A stretch of DNA of 39,837 nucleotides from Gammaproteobacteria bacterium (GCA_023266115.1 JAHFRU010000022.1:1-39837); one strand, 5' to 3'. Positions 7,088 through 13,394 are shown, counted from the first letter of the stretch. The notes: generated by a model from the letters alone, not told the origin. A program made the numbers and translations.

Positions 7088-7305
7088 GCGGCGGCCCTCA
7101 GTAATGCCGCGATCCGTTCGGCGACCTCGCGCTTGTCGGTGGACGGCTCGCCGAATACATCCGGACGCAGCAGTTCGAGGAACTGGCGGCGCGCGTCGGG
7201 AATGCCGTTCTTGCGCCACTCGCTCACGCTGGGCGGCTTGATCTTGCAGATTTCGGCGACAGCGGATGTGCCGCCGAGCTTGTCGATGATTTCGGAGTCG
7301 TCCAT
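7084..7305 (-). CDS. cro: Cro-like regulator
   Basis: This 73-aa protein has an HTH at about residues 10-33 (LGGTSAVAEICKIKPPSVSE with recognition helix SVSEWRKNG). It then has the IPDARRQFLELLRPD stretch seen in many Cro/YdaS-type phage proteins. ATG 7305 is chosen. The frame is open further up, to a TTG at 7347, but that start lies upstream of the promoter. The -10 box (7317-7312) ends six bases before the ATG, so the mRNA appears leaderless. It is divergent from cI across three shared operators, and would favour lytic growth by repressing cI. Confidence 0.85.
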   Translation of the reverse strand: MDDSEIIDKLGGTSAVAEICKIKPPSVSEWRKNGIPDARRQFLELLRPDVFGEPSTDKREVAERIAALLRAAA

Positions 7306-7311
7306 GCGCGA

Positions 7312-7340
7312 AGCATAGGCATTTCTACACGCAGTGTCAA
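7312..7340 (-). promoter_or_regulatory. Early leftward promoter (cro operon)
   Basis: On the minus strand TTGACA (7340-7335), a 17-bp spacer and TATGCT (7317-7312) form a near-consensus sigma70 promoter. The upstream operator O2 abuts the -35 box and O1 overlaps the -10 box, so repressor binding would block it. The expected start point falls on or beside the cro ATG. Confidence 0.85.
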
Positions 7341-7377
7341 TAGGCATTCCTATGTTGCCAGCGCGTAGGCTTCCCTA
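7316..7377. promoter_or_regulatory. Operator cluster O1-O3 between cro and cI
   Basis: Three 12-bp sites of the form TAGG-N4-CCTA are spaced exactly 25 bp apart: O1 7316-7327 (taggcatttcta, one mismatch in the palindrome ends), O2 7341-7352 (taggcattccta) and O3 7366-7377 (taggcttcccta). O1 and O2 cover the cro promoter. O3 ends at the base before the cI ATG and covers its probable -10 box, which would give autorepression. Even spacing of about 2.4 helical turns suits cooperative dimers. Confidence 0.85.
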
Positions 7378-7378
7378 A
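7366..7378 (+). promoter_or_regulatory. Probable cI maintenance promoter (-10 region)
   Basis: TAGGCT at 7366-7371 lies six bases before the cI ATG (7378), the same geometry as the cro -10. No good -35 hexamer is visible 16-18 bp upstream, where operator O2 lies. That is what one expects of a promoter activated by repressor bound at O2. No Shine-Dalgarno sequence precedes the ATG, which fits a leaderless message as with lambda cI. Confidence 0.55.
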
Positions 7379-7728
7379 TGCTTCCGCCATGGGCCCAACG
7401 CATTGAAGACCTACTCCGGGCCGACCCAACCAAGTCGGCGGCGGGGCTCGCTCGCGCCTGCGGCATCAAGGGCGGATCGGTCAGTGGATGGTTCGGCAAA
7501 GGCAAGCCGACCAAGATGATTAGCGGCGACAACCTGGTGTCCGCCGCCGCGTATCTAGGCACCACCCCCGAATACATCATGACCGGACGGCAGAGCGCGA
7601 CGCCGAGCCAGTCTCACCCTGTGAACATGGATCTTGAGATGCTCAAGTCGTCCATCGTTAGCGTGAAAGAGGCCCTCCGCACCCTTGGCCTGGAGCTGGA
7701 TGCTTTTAAAGCTGGTGTTGGTAAGTGA
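7378..7728 (+). CDS. cI: CI-like repressor, short form
   Basis: This 116-aa protein has an N-terminal XRE/CI-type HTH (residues 7-66: IEDLLRADPTKSAAGLARAC and GIKGGSVSGWFGKGKPTKM, then AAYLGTTPEYIMTG). A short C-terminal coiled-coil-like helix follows (MDLEMLKSSIVSVKEALRTL). There is no LexA/S24 peptidase domain, so RecA-driven self-cleavage is not expected. It is divergent from cro, flanked on both sides by the operator clusters, and followed by a terminator at 7827. It most likely represses both early promoters and maintains lysogeny. Confidence 0.85.
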   Translation: MLPPWAQRIEDLLRADPTKSAAGLARACGIKGGSVSGWFGKGKPTKMISGDNLVSAAAYLGTTPEYIMTGRQSATPSQSHPVNMDLEMLKSSIVSVKEALRTLGLELDAFKAGVGK

Positions 7729-7826
7729 CAACGGGGCAGCAAGGACACGGCCCGAGCCAAGTAAGGCAGTGAAGCGAGCGGACACCCCGGACGGGAAAAC
7801 GAAGTAGCCCGCCGAAACACAGACGA

Positions 7827-7849
7827 AGCCCGCCGACGCGGGCTTTTTG
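7827..7849 (+). terminator. Rho-independent terminator after cI
   Basis: Stem agcccgc (7827-7833), loop cgac, stem gcgggct (7838-7844), then a run of five T (7844-7848). It would end the cI transcript before the rightward early promoter. Confidence 0.88.
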
Positions 7850-7891
7850 TGCGCCACGTCAAATACTGAACTCTATAGTTGCATATTTACG

Positions 7892-7928
7892 TAGGAATCC
7901 CTATTGACAGCAACCGTAGGAGTGCCTA
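7892..7928. promoter_or_regulatory. Operator cluster O4-O5 at the rightward early promoter
   Basis: Two more copies of the repressor palindrome, again 25 bp apart: O4 7892-7903 (taggaatcccta) abuts the -35 box and O5 7917-7928 (taggagtgccta) overlaps the -10 box. The arrangement mirrors O2/O1 at the cro promoter. Confidence 0.85.
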
Positions 7929-7932
7929 AGCT
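7904..7932 (+). promoter_or_regulatory. Early rightward promoter
   Basis: TTGACA (7904-7909), a 17-bp spacer and TAAGCT (7927-7932) drive the plus-strand operon starting at 7969. The start point is expected near 7939, giving a leader of about 30 nt that contains a strong Shine-Dalgarno (gggaggaag at 7951-7959). Confidence 0.87.
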
Positions 7933-7968
7933 TCACCCATCAGCCCACCAGGGCAGAGGGAGGAAGAG

Positions 7969-8178
7969 ATGGCACACGCACACGTCAGCACTTACGCACA
8001 GCAGTTGAAGGTCGCCGTAAAAATGGGCGATGAAATCCACATCGACTGCGGTCCGTTCTCCATCCGCATGGAGCGCGAAGAAGCCGCGCAGCTCGCCGTC
8101 GATCTGCTCAATGCCGTCGAAGCGGCGCCGGTTGACGCGCAACAGGCCGACCCTCTCCTCGCGTCCAAGGAGGGCTGA
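7969..8178 (+). CDS. Hypothetical phage protein, 69 aa (first gene of the rightward operon)
   Basis: ATG 7969 follows a strong ribosome-binding site. It is a soluble alpha/beta-looking protein: QQLKVAVKMGDEIHIDCGPF, then SIRMEREEAAQLAVDLLNAV. The last part resembles small phage proteins that end with an EAAQLA helix, but no function is known. It is under direct control of O4/O5. Confidence 0.8.
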   Translation: MAHAHVSTYAQQLKVAVKMGDEIHIDCGPFSIRMEREEAAQLAVDLLNAVEAAPVDAQQADPLLASKEG

Positions 8179-8180
8179 GC

Positions 8181-8669
8181 ATGAACACAGTGGACGTTCT
8201 GCACCAAAGCCAGCTTTTGCCCGAAGACAACAAATTCCACAAGGGCAACGGAGGCGACGGCAAGCACTACTGGTTGACGCCGCCCGCGTTGTTCAAGCAG
8301 CTCGACGTTGAGTTTTCCTTCGACTTCGATCCGTGCCCGTATCCGAAGCCGGAATCATTCGATGGGCTGACGCAGCCGTGGGGCATGTCGAGTTACGTCA
8401 ATCCGCCCTTCGGATCCATCATCCACGAGGGCAAGAAAAAAGGCCCGACAGCGTGGGCGCGTAAAGCCATTGCCGAACACCAGCAGGGAAAGCGCGTTGT
8501 GCTGGTCTATCCCATCGACAAGTGGGTACTGATGCTTCTAGCTGCCGGCGCGAAAGTTCGCAATCTAGGCGATGTGCGCTGGATGGCTACGGAAGATGGA
8601 TCGCAGGGCAAGGGCACTGGCCGACATATCGCCTGCTTCGTGCTTGATCACGACGAGGTGGCCGCATGA
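8181..8669 (+). CDS. Phage N-6-adenine DNA methyltransferase (Dam-like)
   Basis: This 162-aa protein is of the Dam phage-type family (DNA N-6-adenine-methyltransferase). Visible signatures are HYWLTPPALF (residues 29-38), FDFDPCPYP (47-55, matching the D-P-C-P motif) and the catalytic motif VNPPFGS (73-79, an NPPF-type methyltransferase motif). RVVLVYPIDKWV and GRHIACFVLDHD follow. It probably methylates adenine in phage DNA to avoid host restriction. ATG 8181 is three bases after the upstream stop, and the stop overlaps the next gene as ATGA. Confidence 0.92.
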   Translation: MNTVDVLHQSQLLPEDNKFHKGNGGDGKHYWLTPPALFKQLDVEFSFDFDPCPYPKPESFDGLTQPWGMSSYVNPPFGSIIHEGKKKGPTAWARKAIAEHQQGKRVVLVYPIDKWVLMLLAAGAKVRNLGDVRWMATEDGSQGKGTGRHIACFVLDHDEVAA

Positions 8670-8929
8670 ACACCCAAACCCTCACCCAGCGCCGCGCTAT
8701 CCACGCCTACAACGAGGCGCACCGGGACGCGATCTATCACGCCGAGCGGCAAGTGGACGCCGTACTGAACCGAATCCGCGAGCACGACGCATCGGGCTGT
8801 GCGGAGTGCGAGGACACCGATTCTCCACTGCCAATGATGCTGGTCTGGGCGGCTGTTGCGCTGGCTGTGTGGGCGCTGTTCGGCTGGGCCGTGGTGGCGA
8901 TGGTTCGGCACGCCGGCGGTGCGTCATGA
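8666..8929 (+). CDS. Small single-pass membrane protein, 87 aa
   Basis: A soluble, charged N-terminal half (ending REHDASGCAECEDTD with a CAEC pair) is followed by one strong transmembrane segment, PMMLVWAAVALAVWALFGWA (about residues 56-75), and a short tail. ATGA overlaps mark both ends. The function is unknown. Confidence 0.75.
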   Translation: MNTQTLTQRRAIHAYNEAHRDAIYHAERQVDAVLNRIREHDASGCAECEDTDSPLPMMLVWAAVALAVWALFGWAVVAMVRHAGGAS

Positions 8930-9336
8930 ACTTCGCCCAAGCCCAGTCGCGCCACGACGCAATGCTTCCGCCCGACAACGACACGACTCCTGGCGAAAAG
9001 CTCGACGCATTACTCGCCGAACAGGTCCGCACGTCACTCGATCCAATGGACAAGCTCATCGCGCAATACGCGGACGCGCTGCTTGAGAGTGTGGAGTCGA
9101 TCAATCAGGTCATCGTCGTGGCGCACAGCATCAAGCTGCGCCGGATGGACGACCTCGGCGAATGGGATATCGCGTTGTCGGATGGCATGTGGGAAGACAG
9201 CGCCCGCACGATCAAGGTGCGCGAACTGTGCAAGACCGGCGCGGACGATTGCCAACTCGGCAAGCTGATCCGCGAAGTGGCGCGGGAAGCATTTGCTAAG
9301 CGTTGCGTGAGTGACGCTGAGGGGAGGGTGTTGTGA
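8926..9336 (+). CDS. Hypothetical phage protein, 136 aa
   Basis: ATG 8926 overlaps the upstream stop and the TGA overlaps the next GTG start. The middle carries TSLDPMDKLIAQYADALLES and VESINQVIVVAHSIKLRRMD. The whole is soluble and mostly helical. No family is recognised. Confidence 0.75.
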   Translation: MNFAQAQSRHDAMLPPDNDTTPGEKLDALLAEQVRTSLDPMDKLIAQYADALLESVESINQVIVVAHSIKLRRMDDLGEWDIALSDGMWEDSARTIKVRELCKTGADDCQLGKLIREVAREAFAKRCVSDAEGRVL

Positions 9337-9776
9337 GCGAGCAGATTAAGGATGGTGGGCCGGCGTTTAGCTGTTCGAAGTGCGGAAATGCATTCATTCC
9401 TCGCGGCTGGCAGATCACGTCCCGCGATTATCGCTGCCTCCCATGCAAACGCGAGCAGCAGAACGCGAAGAATGCATCTGATCCCGAATCCATGCGTTCA
9501 AGGGCGCGCGTCAGATACGCAAACAACAAGACGTATTGGATTGGTTATGTGAATGATCATCGGAATGACCAGACATACAAAACTAAGCGGGCAGCCAGGA
9601 GAAAGGTTGCCACTGAGATTGAAGCCGGACGATTAAATCGACTTCCATGTGAGGTGTGCGGAAACGCAAAGACAGATGCGCATCATGAGGACTACTCCAA
9701 GCCACTCGATATTCACTGGATGTGCCGAGGTTGCCACATCAAACATGAAAAGGAGATAGCTCGTGCCGCTGCGTAA
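9333..9776 (+). CDS. HNH-type endonuclease inserted in frame after a phage N-terminus
   Basis: This 147-aa protein has a GTG start at 9333 (GTGA overlap). Residues 1-13 (MSEQIKDGGPAFS) are the usual opening of a different, common small phage protein. From residue 14 comes a zinc-binding HNH protein: CSKCG ... CLPCKR near 14-36, and the C-terminal core PCEVCGNAKTDAHHEDYSKP then LDIHWMCRGCHIKHE (about 107-142), with the conserved HH and CxxC pairs. Bases about 9370-9770 are visibly richer in A+T than neighbours. It looks like a transferred HNH gene fused to the displaced gene's start. Confidence 0.85.
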   Translation: MSEQIKDGGPAFSCSKCGNAFIPRGWQITSRDYRCLPCKREQQNAKNASDPESMRSRARVRYANNKTYWIGYVNDHRNDQTYKTKRAARRKVATEIEAGRLNRLPCEVCGNAKTDAHHEDYSKPLDIHWMCRGCHIKHEKEIARAAA

Positions 9777-9996
9777 TCAATTCGAATCCGAGGCTGAATG
9801 GCTTGAGCATATGCGCATGTACTTCGCCGCGAAAGCGATGCATGCCGAGCTGATGACATGTGGAGTGCCCGGCGAAGCATGCGATGCGCTTGTGCGCGCC
9901 ATCAAGAAGACCGGCGAGAGTCCAGAAGATCACATCGCACGCGTCGCCTATGAAATGGCCGACGCCATGCTCGCCGCCCGCGAGGCCAAGTCATGA
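9763..9996 (+). CDS. C-terminal remainder of the gene split by the HNH insertion
   Basis: This 77-aa protein starts with GTG 9763 behind a good ribosome-binding site (aaaaggag at 9748-9755). The sequence LRNQFESEAEWLEHMRMYFA followed by ESPEDHIARVAYEMADAMLA matches the usual C-terminal half of phage proteins that begin 'IKDGGPAFP'. That N-terminus is now attached to the HNH gene just upstream. The remnant may still be made as a separate protein. Its normal function is unknown. Confidence 0.75.
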   Translation: MPLRNQFESEAEWLEHMRMYFAAKAMHAELMTCGVPGEACDALVRAIKKTGESPEDHIARVAYEMADAMLAAREAKS

Positions 9997-10334
9997 CCGC
10001 CAAGACTGATCGCGAGTTGCTGGAATTGGCGGCGAAGGCTGCAGGATTAAGCCACATGAAATATCTCGGCGGTGCTGGACTAGGCCGAATGATCGACCCG
10101 GCAAGACCGGACGAAACAGGAACCTTAGGTCGTTCATGGAACCCACTCACCGACGACGGCGATGCGCTGCGTCTGGCGGTGAGGTTGATGATGGAAATGC
10201 GGATACTTAAACGAACCGCTCATGCAGAAGCGTTAAACGGACCAGGCCCGTGTAGCGAAGAAAGCGACGATATCTGCTCAGCAGTTCGCCGCGCCATCGT
10301 CCGCGCCGCCGCAGCCATAGGCGAGACGCTGTGA
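9993..10334 (+). CDS. Hypothetical phage protein, 113 aa
   Basis: ATG 9993 overlaps the upstream stop (ATGA). The sequence begins TDRELLELAAKAAGL and contains SWNPLTDDGDALRLAVRLMM, a combination frequent in small proteins of phage early operons. It ends in an Ala-rich helix (AIVRAAAAIGETL). The function is unknown. Confidence 0.78.
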   Translation: MTAKTDRELLELAAKAAGLSHMKYLGGAGLGRMIDPARPDETGTLGRSWNPLTDDGDALRLAVRLMMEMRILKRTAHAEALNGPGPCSEESDDICSAVRRAIVRAAAAIGETL

Positions 10335-10477
10335 CCCACGACCTAGCCGACGCCGATCTGCGCTGCCTCCTACCGGCACTGATCGGCATGTTTCCAACCG
10401 TCACTCACGTCAAGACAGGTGACCCATCGCCTTCTGATCCTGGCGTGGGTGACGAACTTTTGAGGATGGAAGGATGA
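10331..10477 (+). CDS. Small phage protein, 48 aa
   Basis: GTG 10331 overlaps the upstream TGA, and TGA 10475-10477 overlaps the next ATG. The product contains LADADLRCLLPALIGMFPTV and an acidic tail. No domain is seen. It is supported mainly by coupling on both sides. Confidence 0.55.
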   Translation: MTHDLADADLRCLLPALIGMFPTVTHVKTGDPSPSDPGVGDELLRMEG

Positions 10478-10836
10478 GCAGTATTGACAAGCATCATCGC
10501 GAGTTGAACGAAATGGGCGAAGGCAAATGCTCAGCCCCGATGTGGATGCACGGTGGACCGGCTGGGTTCTGCGATAAGCCCGCATATGGGGAGCGCCCAC
10601 ACAGTCCGGAGCGTATGAACTATTGCAGCGGCAATATGCAGCGGGACGACAACCGGTACAACGGCTACGTTCCTGCACTTGCCTGCCCTGGTCATGGCGG
10701 ACCGCGCGTTCGCACATTCAAAGATGGCAACGCTTGGTGCGCGGTGCTGCCCGACTTCATCAACCTGCAAGAGAGTGAGGCTGGGTTTGGCGATACCAAG
10801 GATCAGGCGATAGCTGAACTAGGTGTGCGCCCGTAA
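10474..10836 (+). CDS. Hypothetical phage protein, 120 aa
   Basis: ATG 10474 is coupled to the upstream stop. Four cysteines (KCSAP, GFCDKPA, YCSG, ACPGHGG) with nearby histidines suggest metal binding in the first 75 residues. The C-terminus WCAVLPDFINLQESEAGFGD resembles a short HicB-like strand-helix end. No firm family. Confidence 0.72.
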   Translation: MSSIDKHHRELNEMGEGKCSAPMWMHGGPAGFCDKPAYGERPHSPERMNYCSGNMQRDDNRYNGYVPALACPGHGGPRVRTFKDGNAWCAVLPDFINLQESEAGFGDTKDQAIAELGVRP

Positions 10837-10889
10837 TTGCCCCGCTTAACCACCTTCAATAACGCCGGGATTCCGGCAAGGGATTCGAG

Positions 10890-11024
10890 ATGAACATGCG
10901 CACGTCAAAGCAAAAGGGATTCACGCTTGTTGATCTTCTCATTTCACTGTGGGGAATCTTTTGCATAGGAATTGTTGGCGCTTTTATGTGGGCGATATTC
11001 CACTTCATCGCCAAGTATTGGTGA
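10890..11024 (+). CDS. 44-aa membrane microprotein with type IV prepilin-like motif
   Basis: ATG 10890 lies behind aaggga at 10878-10883. The protein has a positively charged leader MNMRTSKQKG, then FTLVDLLISLWGIFCIGIVG and a further hydrophobic run ending HFIAKYW. A basic leader ending in Gly, Phe at +1, T-L-V, an acidic residue at +5 and then a long hydrophobic helix is the class III (prepilin peptidase) signal of type IV pilins. The normal Glu5 is replaced by Asp. It may be processed by PilD and enter or jam the pilus machine, or it may simply be a small membrane protein whose motif is chance. Confidence 0.7.
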   Translation: MNMRTSKQKGFTLVDLLISLWGIFCIGIVGAFMWAIFHFIAKYW

Positions 11025-11366
11025 AACCCCCGTGAACTGCGCGCACCTTCCGCGCCGCAGTACCGGAACCGTCGCACTCTCGGTGGCATGGATGCCAAGA
11101 GTGCACACCAAAGCAGCTAGTCGGCGGGCAGGCCGATCCGAGGAGACGAAAAGCTGGCTGCTTTTGTGTTCGTGGGAATGCGCAGGCTGATGCGCTCTGA
11201 CGTTCGTTGCGAAACCCGACGAGACGCCGAAAGGCGATTGGGGATTGAGTAGAAGGTCCAGCTAGATGCTCGTTGAAATGCTGGCCGTCAGCACCGTTAA
11301 ACCGGAGTGCCGGATTAAGTCGATTGCAGCACCGGCCCCACGAACAACTATCAATTGGAGAGCGTG
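11025..11366 (+). other. 342-bp gap without a confident gene; several hairpins (candidate structured RNA)
   Basis: No coding frame here is convincing on either strand; the longest ORFs have poor composition and no start signals. Clear hairpins are present. An outer stem aaagcagc (11110-11117) pairs with gctgcttt (11157-11164), followed by TTTGTGTT, and encloses tcggc/gccga (11121-11125 with 11132-11136). A GAAA-tetraloop hairpin cgcc-gaaa-ggcg lies at 11225-11236, and ccgg-agtg-ccgg at 11302-11313. The first could be a terminator; the group could be a noncoding RNA. Confidence 0.4.
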
Positions 11367-11579
11367 ATGAAGCCAAAGATCAGCGAATCAGAACGGGCCG
11401 CAATCGACGCCGTGAAGTCTGCCATCAAGGCACTGCCTCGCTGCATCGTCATTGAGATCGACGACGACGAGGGGCGCATGAGTTTTTGGAAGCGTGAAAA
11501 GAATGAGTTCGGCCCCGGAGTTACCTCAGCTGGCGAGGCGTCCGCTGATCTGAGATGCCGACGCGTGTTCTGTCTCTAA
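11367..11579 (+). CDS. Hypothetical phage protein, 70 aa
   Basis: ATG 11367 follows ttggagagcg, a usable ribosome-binding site. The sequence has a helical N-terminus (SESERAAIDAVKSAIKALPR), a strand IVIEIDDDEG and a C-terminus SFWKREKNEFGPGVTSAG. No known family. Confidence 0.7.
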   Translation: MKPKISESERAAIDAVKSAIKALPRCIVIEIDDDEGRMSFWKREKNEFGPGVTSAGEASADLRCRRVFCL

Positions 11580-11627
11580 CCCCATTCCAAGCACCGCGCC
11601 GGGCGGAATCCCGGCAGAGGATTTGAT

Positions 11628-11798
11628 ATGTCATGCGCACCTGAATTCGCCGAAGCACTGCGCCGCCAGCGCGCGGCATTCGCAGATCGCTACAAGGAGA
11701 GCCGGATGCTTGCTGAAACGGCGGCAGATGTCGATGCAATGTTCGCGGACGACGAGGCCGAGCCGATTACCAACTATGCCGAACGGCGTGGAGAGTGA
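11628..11798 (+). CDS. Small phage protein, 56 aa
   Basis: ATG 11628 follows ggcagaggattt, and TGA 11796-11798 lies one base before the annealing-protein ATG. The product is helical and charged (SCAPEFAEALRRQRAAFADR, then MLAETAADVDAMFADDEAEP). The function is unknown. Position suggests co-translation with the recombination genes. Confidence 0.65.
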   Translation: MSCAPEFAEALRRQRAAFADRYKESRMLAETAADVDAMFADDEAEPITNYAERRGE

Positions 11799-11799
11799 C

Positions 11800-12282
11800 A
11801 TGGAACTGACGCTGCAACAGAAACTGGAATGCCCGTTCCCGGCGAACGCCGTTTCATGGCGCATTGGCCGCAAGGCGAAGGACGACAAGACCGCCGCGTT
11901 GTTGGCCTACATCGACGCCCGCGACGTAATGGAGCGCCTTGACCGAGCATGCGGCTTCGAGAACTGGCAGTGCCGCTACACCATGGCCGACTCCGGCGTG
12001 CTGATCTGTGAGGTTGGAATCCGCATCAACGGCGAATGGTTGTGGCGCGCTAACGGCGCGGGCGATACGCAGGTGGAGGCCGAGAAGGGCAAGTGCAGCG
12101 ATGCGTTCAAGCGTGCCGCCGTGCTGTGGGGTGTTGGCCGCTACCTGTACGGACTTCCCTCGCCTCGCGTTGCCATCAACGATTTCGGCAAGTGGGAGAA
12201 AGACCCGCCGCTTCCGGTATGGGCGACGCCGAAGGGCTTCATGGATGCGCTCAAGGCCGAGCAAGAAAAGAGGGCCGCCTGA
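11800..12282 (+). CDS. Rad52/22-family single-strand annealing protein
   Basis: At 160 aa, the core reads ARDVMERLDRACGFENWQCR, then GEWLWRANGAGDTQVEAEKG and CSDAFKRAAVLWGVGRYLYG with LPSPRV. This is the Rad52/Rad22 superfamily pattern seen in phage annealing proteins. Such proteins coat single-stranded DNA and anneal complementary strands. The start is ATG 11800 and the stop overlaps the exonuclease start (TGATG), so annealase and nuclease form a Red-like pair. Confidence 0.9.
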   Translation: MELTLQQKLECPFPANAVSWRIGRKAKDDKTAALLAYIDARDVMERLDRACGFENWQCRYTMADSGVLICEVGIRINGEWLWRANGAGDTQVEAEKGKCSDAFKRAAVLWGVGRYLYGLPSPRVAINDFGKWEKDPPLPVWATPKGFMDALKAEQEKRAA

Positions 12283-13061
12283 TGAGCATGGATTCAGGCC
12301 ACTACTACCTGCGCGACGGCTCGCCGTGCTACGAGCAGCCAACCAAAGCTGGCGGAACGCGTGGCATCAACCTGCGCTGGGATCGACATCTTGGCCTCGT
12401 GCCGAGTGTGACAACTGTACTGCAGGTGCTGGCAAAACCGCAGCTGGAAATGTGGAAGGTTCGGCAGGGCATCCTTTCCGCGCTCACGCTGGTCCGCAAC
12501 GAAGGGGAATGCGACGACGACTATTTGGCCCGCGTGATGGCCGATTCCAAGGAGCAGGCGAAGGCCGCTGCCGAGGAAGGCACGCGCATCCACGACGCCA
12601 TCGAGCAGAGCTTCGTCGGCGGCAAGGTTCCTGAGCAGTACGTTCCTCATGTCAACGCCACTCGATTACTGATTTCCGAACTGTTCCCCGGCGTTTCGGA
12701 CTGGATCGCAGAGGATAGCTTTGCGCACCCATCCGGCTACGGCGGCAAGGTTGACTTGCATTCGCCGTCAACCGGCATCGTCATCGACTACAAGGGCAAG
12801 GACGGCGATTTCAGCGACAAGAAAAAGCTGGCGCATGACCAACACTACCAGCTGTCCGCCTACCAGTACGGGCTTGGCCTTGCGTCGAACGCCTGCGCAA
12901 ACATCTTCGTCTCGCGCACGCATCCGGGCTGCGTTGCTCACCACTTGTGGGCGACTGAAGAACTTGCTGATGGCCTAGGTATCTTCATGGATTCGCTGGC
13001 GCTGTGGAAGCGCCTGAAACACTACGACAGCTCATTCACCAACCAACAGCAGGCAGCATAA
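12282..13061 (+). CDS. PD-(D/E)XK recombination exonuclease
   Basis: This 259-aa protein shows the RecB-like nuclease signature: GTRIHDAIE near residues 100-108 (motif I His), YGGKVDLHSP (Asp158) and GIVIDYKGKD (Asp169, Lys171) forming the D-DxK metal site, then HDQHYQLSAYQYGL near 187 for the QxxxY motif. It probably resects linear duplex ends for the Rad52-like partner encoded just upstream. Coupling is TGATG. Length and order fit phage Red-type exonucleases. Confidence 0.9.
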   Translation: MSMDSGHYYLRDGSPCYEQPTKAGGTRGINLRWDRHLGLVPSVTTVLQVLAKPQLEMWKVRQGILSALTLVRNEGECDDDYLARVMADSKEQAKAAAEEGTRIHDAIEQSFVGGKVPEQYVPHVNATRLLISELFPGVSDWIAEDSFAHPSGYGGKVDLHSPSTGIVIDYKGKDGDFSDKKKLAHDQHYQLSAYQYGLGLASNACANIFVSRTHPGCVAHHLWATEELADGLGIFMDSLALWKRLKHYDSSFTNQQQAA

Positions 13062-13063
13062 CC

Positions 13064-13372
13064 ATGGCAGACATTGAATTCATCGAAGGACTGCTGGCGA
13101 AAGCTCCGAACGACAAGGCGCCGGAATACGTCAAGGCGAAGCTTTCCATCAAGCGCGAGGATCTGATCGGCTGGCTTAAGCAGCGCGACGACGAATGGAT
13201 CAACGCGGACGTGAAGGTTGGCCGCAGCGGGAATTGGTACGTCGCGGTCGATGCGTGGAAGCCGAATAGCGAGAAGTCCGGCCAGTCCTACCGTCCGCAG
13301 CGTCAGGAACGACAGTCCGCAAACTCCCCCGTTCCGAGTGACCCGGGATTTCTCGACGAGATCCCATTCTAA
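13064..13372 (+). CDS. Single-stranded-DNA-binding-like protein with SSB-type tail
   Basis: This 102-aa protein has a small beta-rich domain with ECVK-like start KAPEYVKAKLSIKREDLIGW, then EWINADVKVGRSGNWYVAVD, a low-complexity linker, and the acidic C-terminus FLDEIPF. The DEIPF end resembles the DDDIPF tip with which SSB recruits partner proteins. ATG 13064 is two bases after the exonuclease stop. It likely works with the annealase and nuclease. Whether it is a true OB-fold SSB cannot be told by eye. Confidence 0.75.
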   Translation: MADIEFIEGLLAKAPNDKAPEYVKAKLSIKREDLIGWLKQRDDEWINADVKVGRSGNWYVAVDAWKPNSEKSGQSYRPQRQERQSANSPVPSDPGFLDEIPF

Positions 13373-13394
13373 CCACCACGAAGAGGATTGAGGG

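Noticed and set aside
7306-7347. Longer Cro starting at 7347
   Set aside because: That TTG start lies upstream of the -10 box and inside operator O2, so it would not be on the transcript from the recognised promoter.
11189-11217. Hammerhead ribozyme core (ctgatgc ... gcgaaac)
   Set aside because: The required A after CTGATG is C, stem II pairs poorly, and no properly placed cleavage triplet with a helix III partner could be found.
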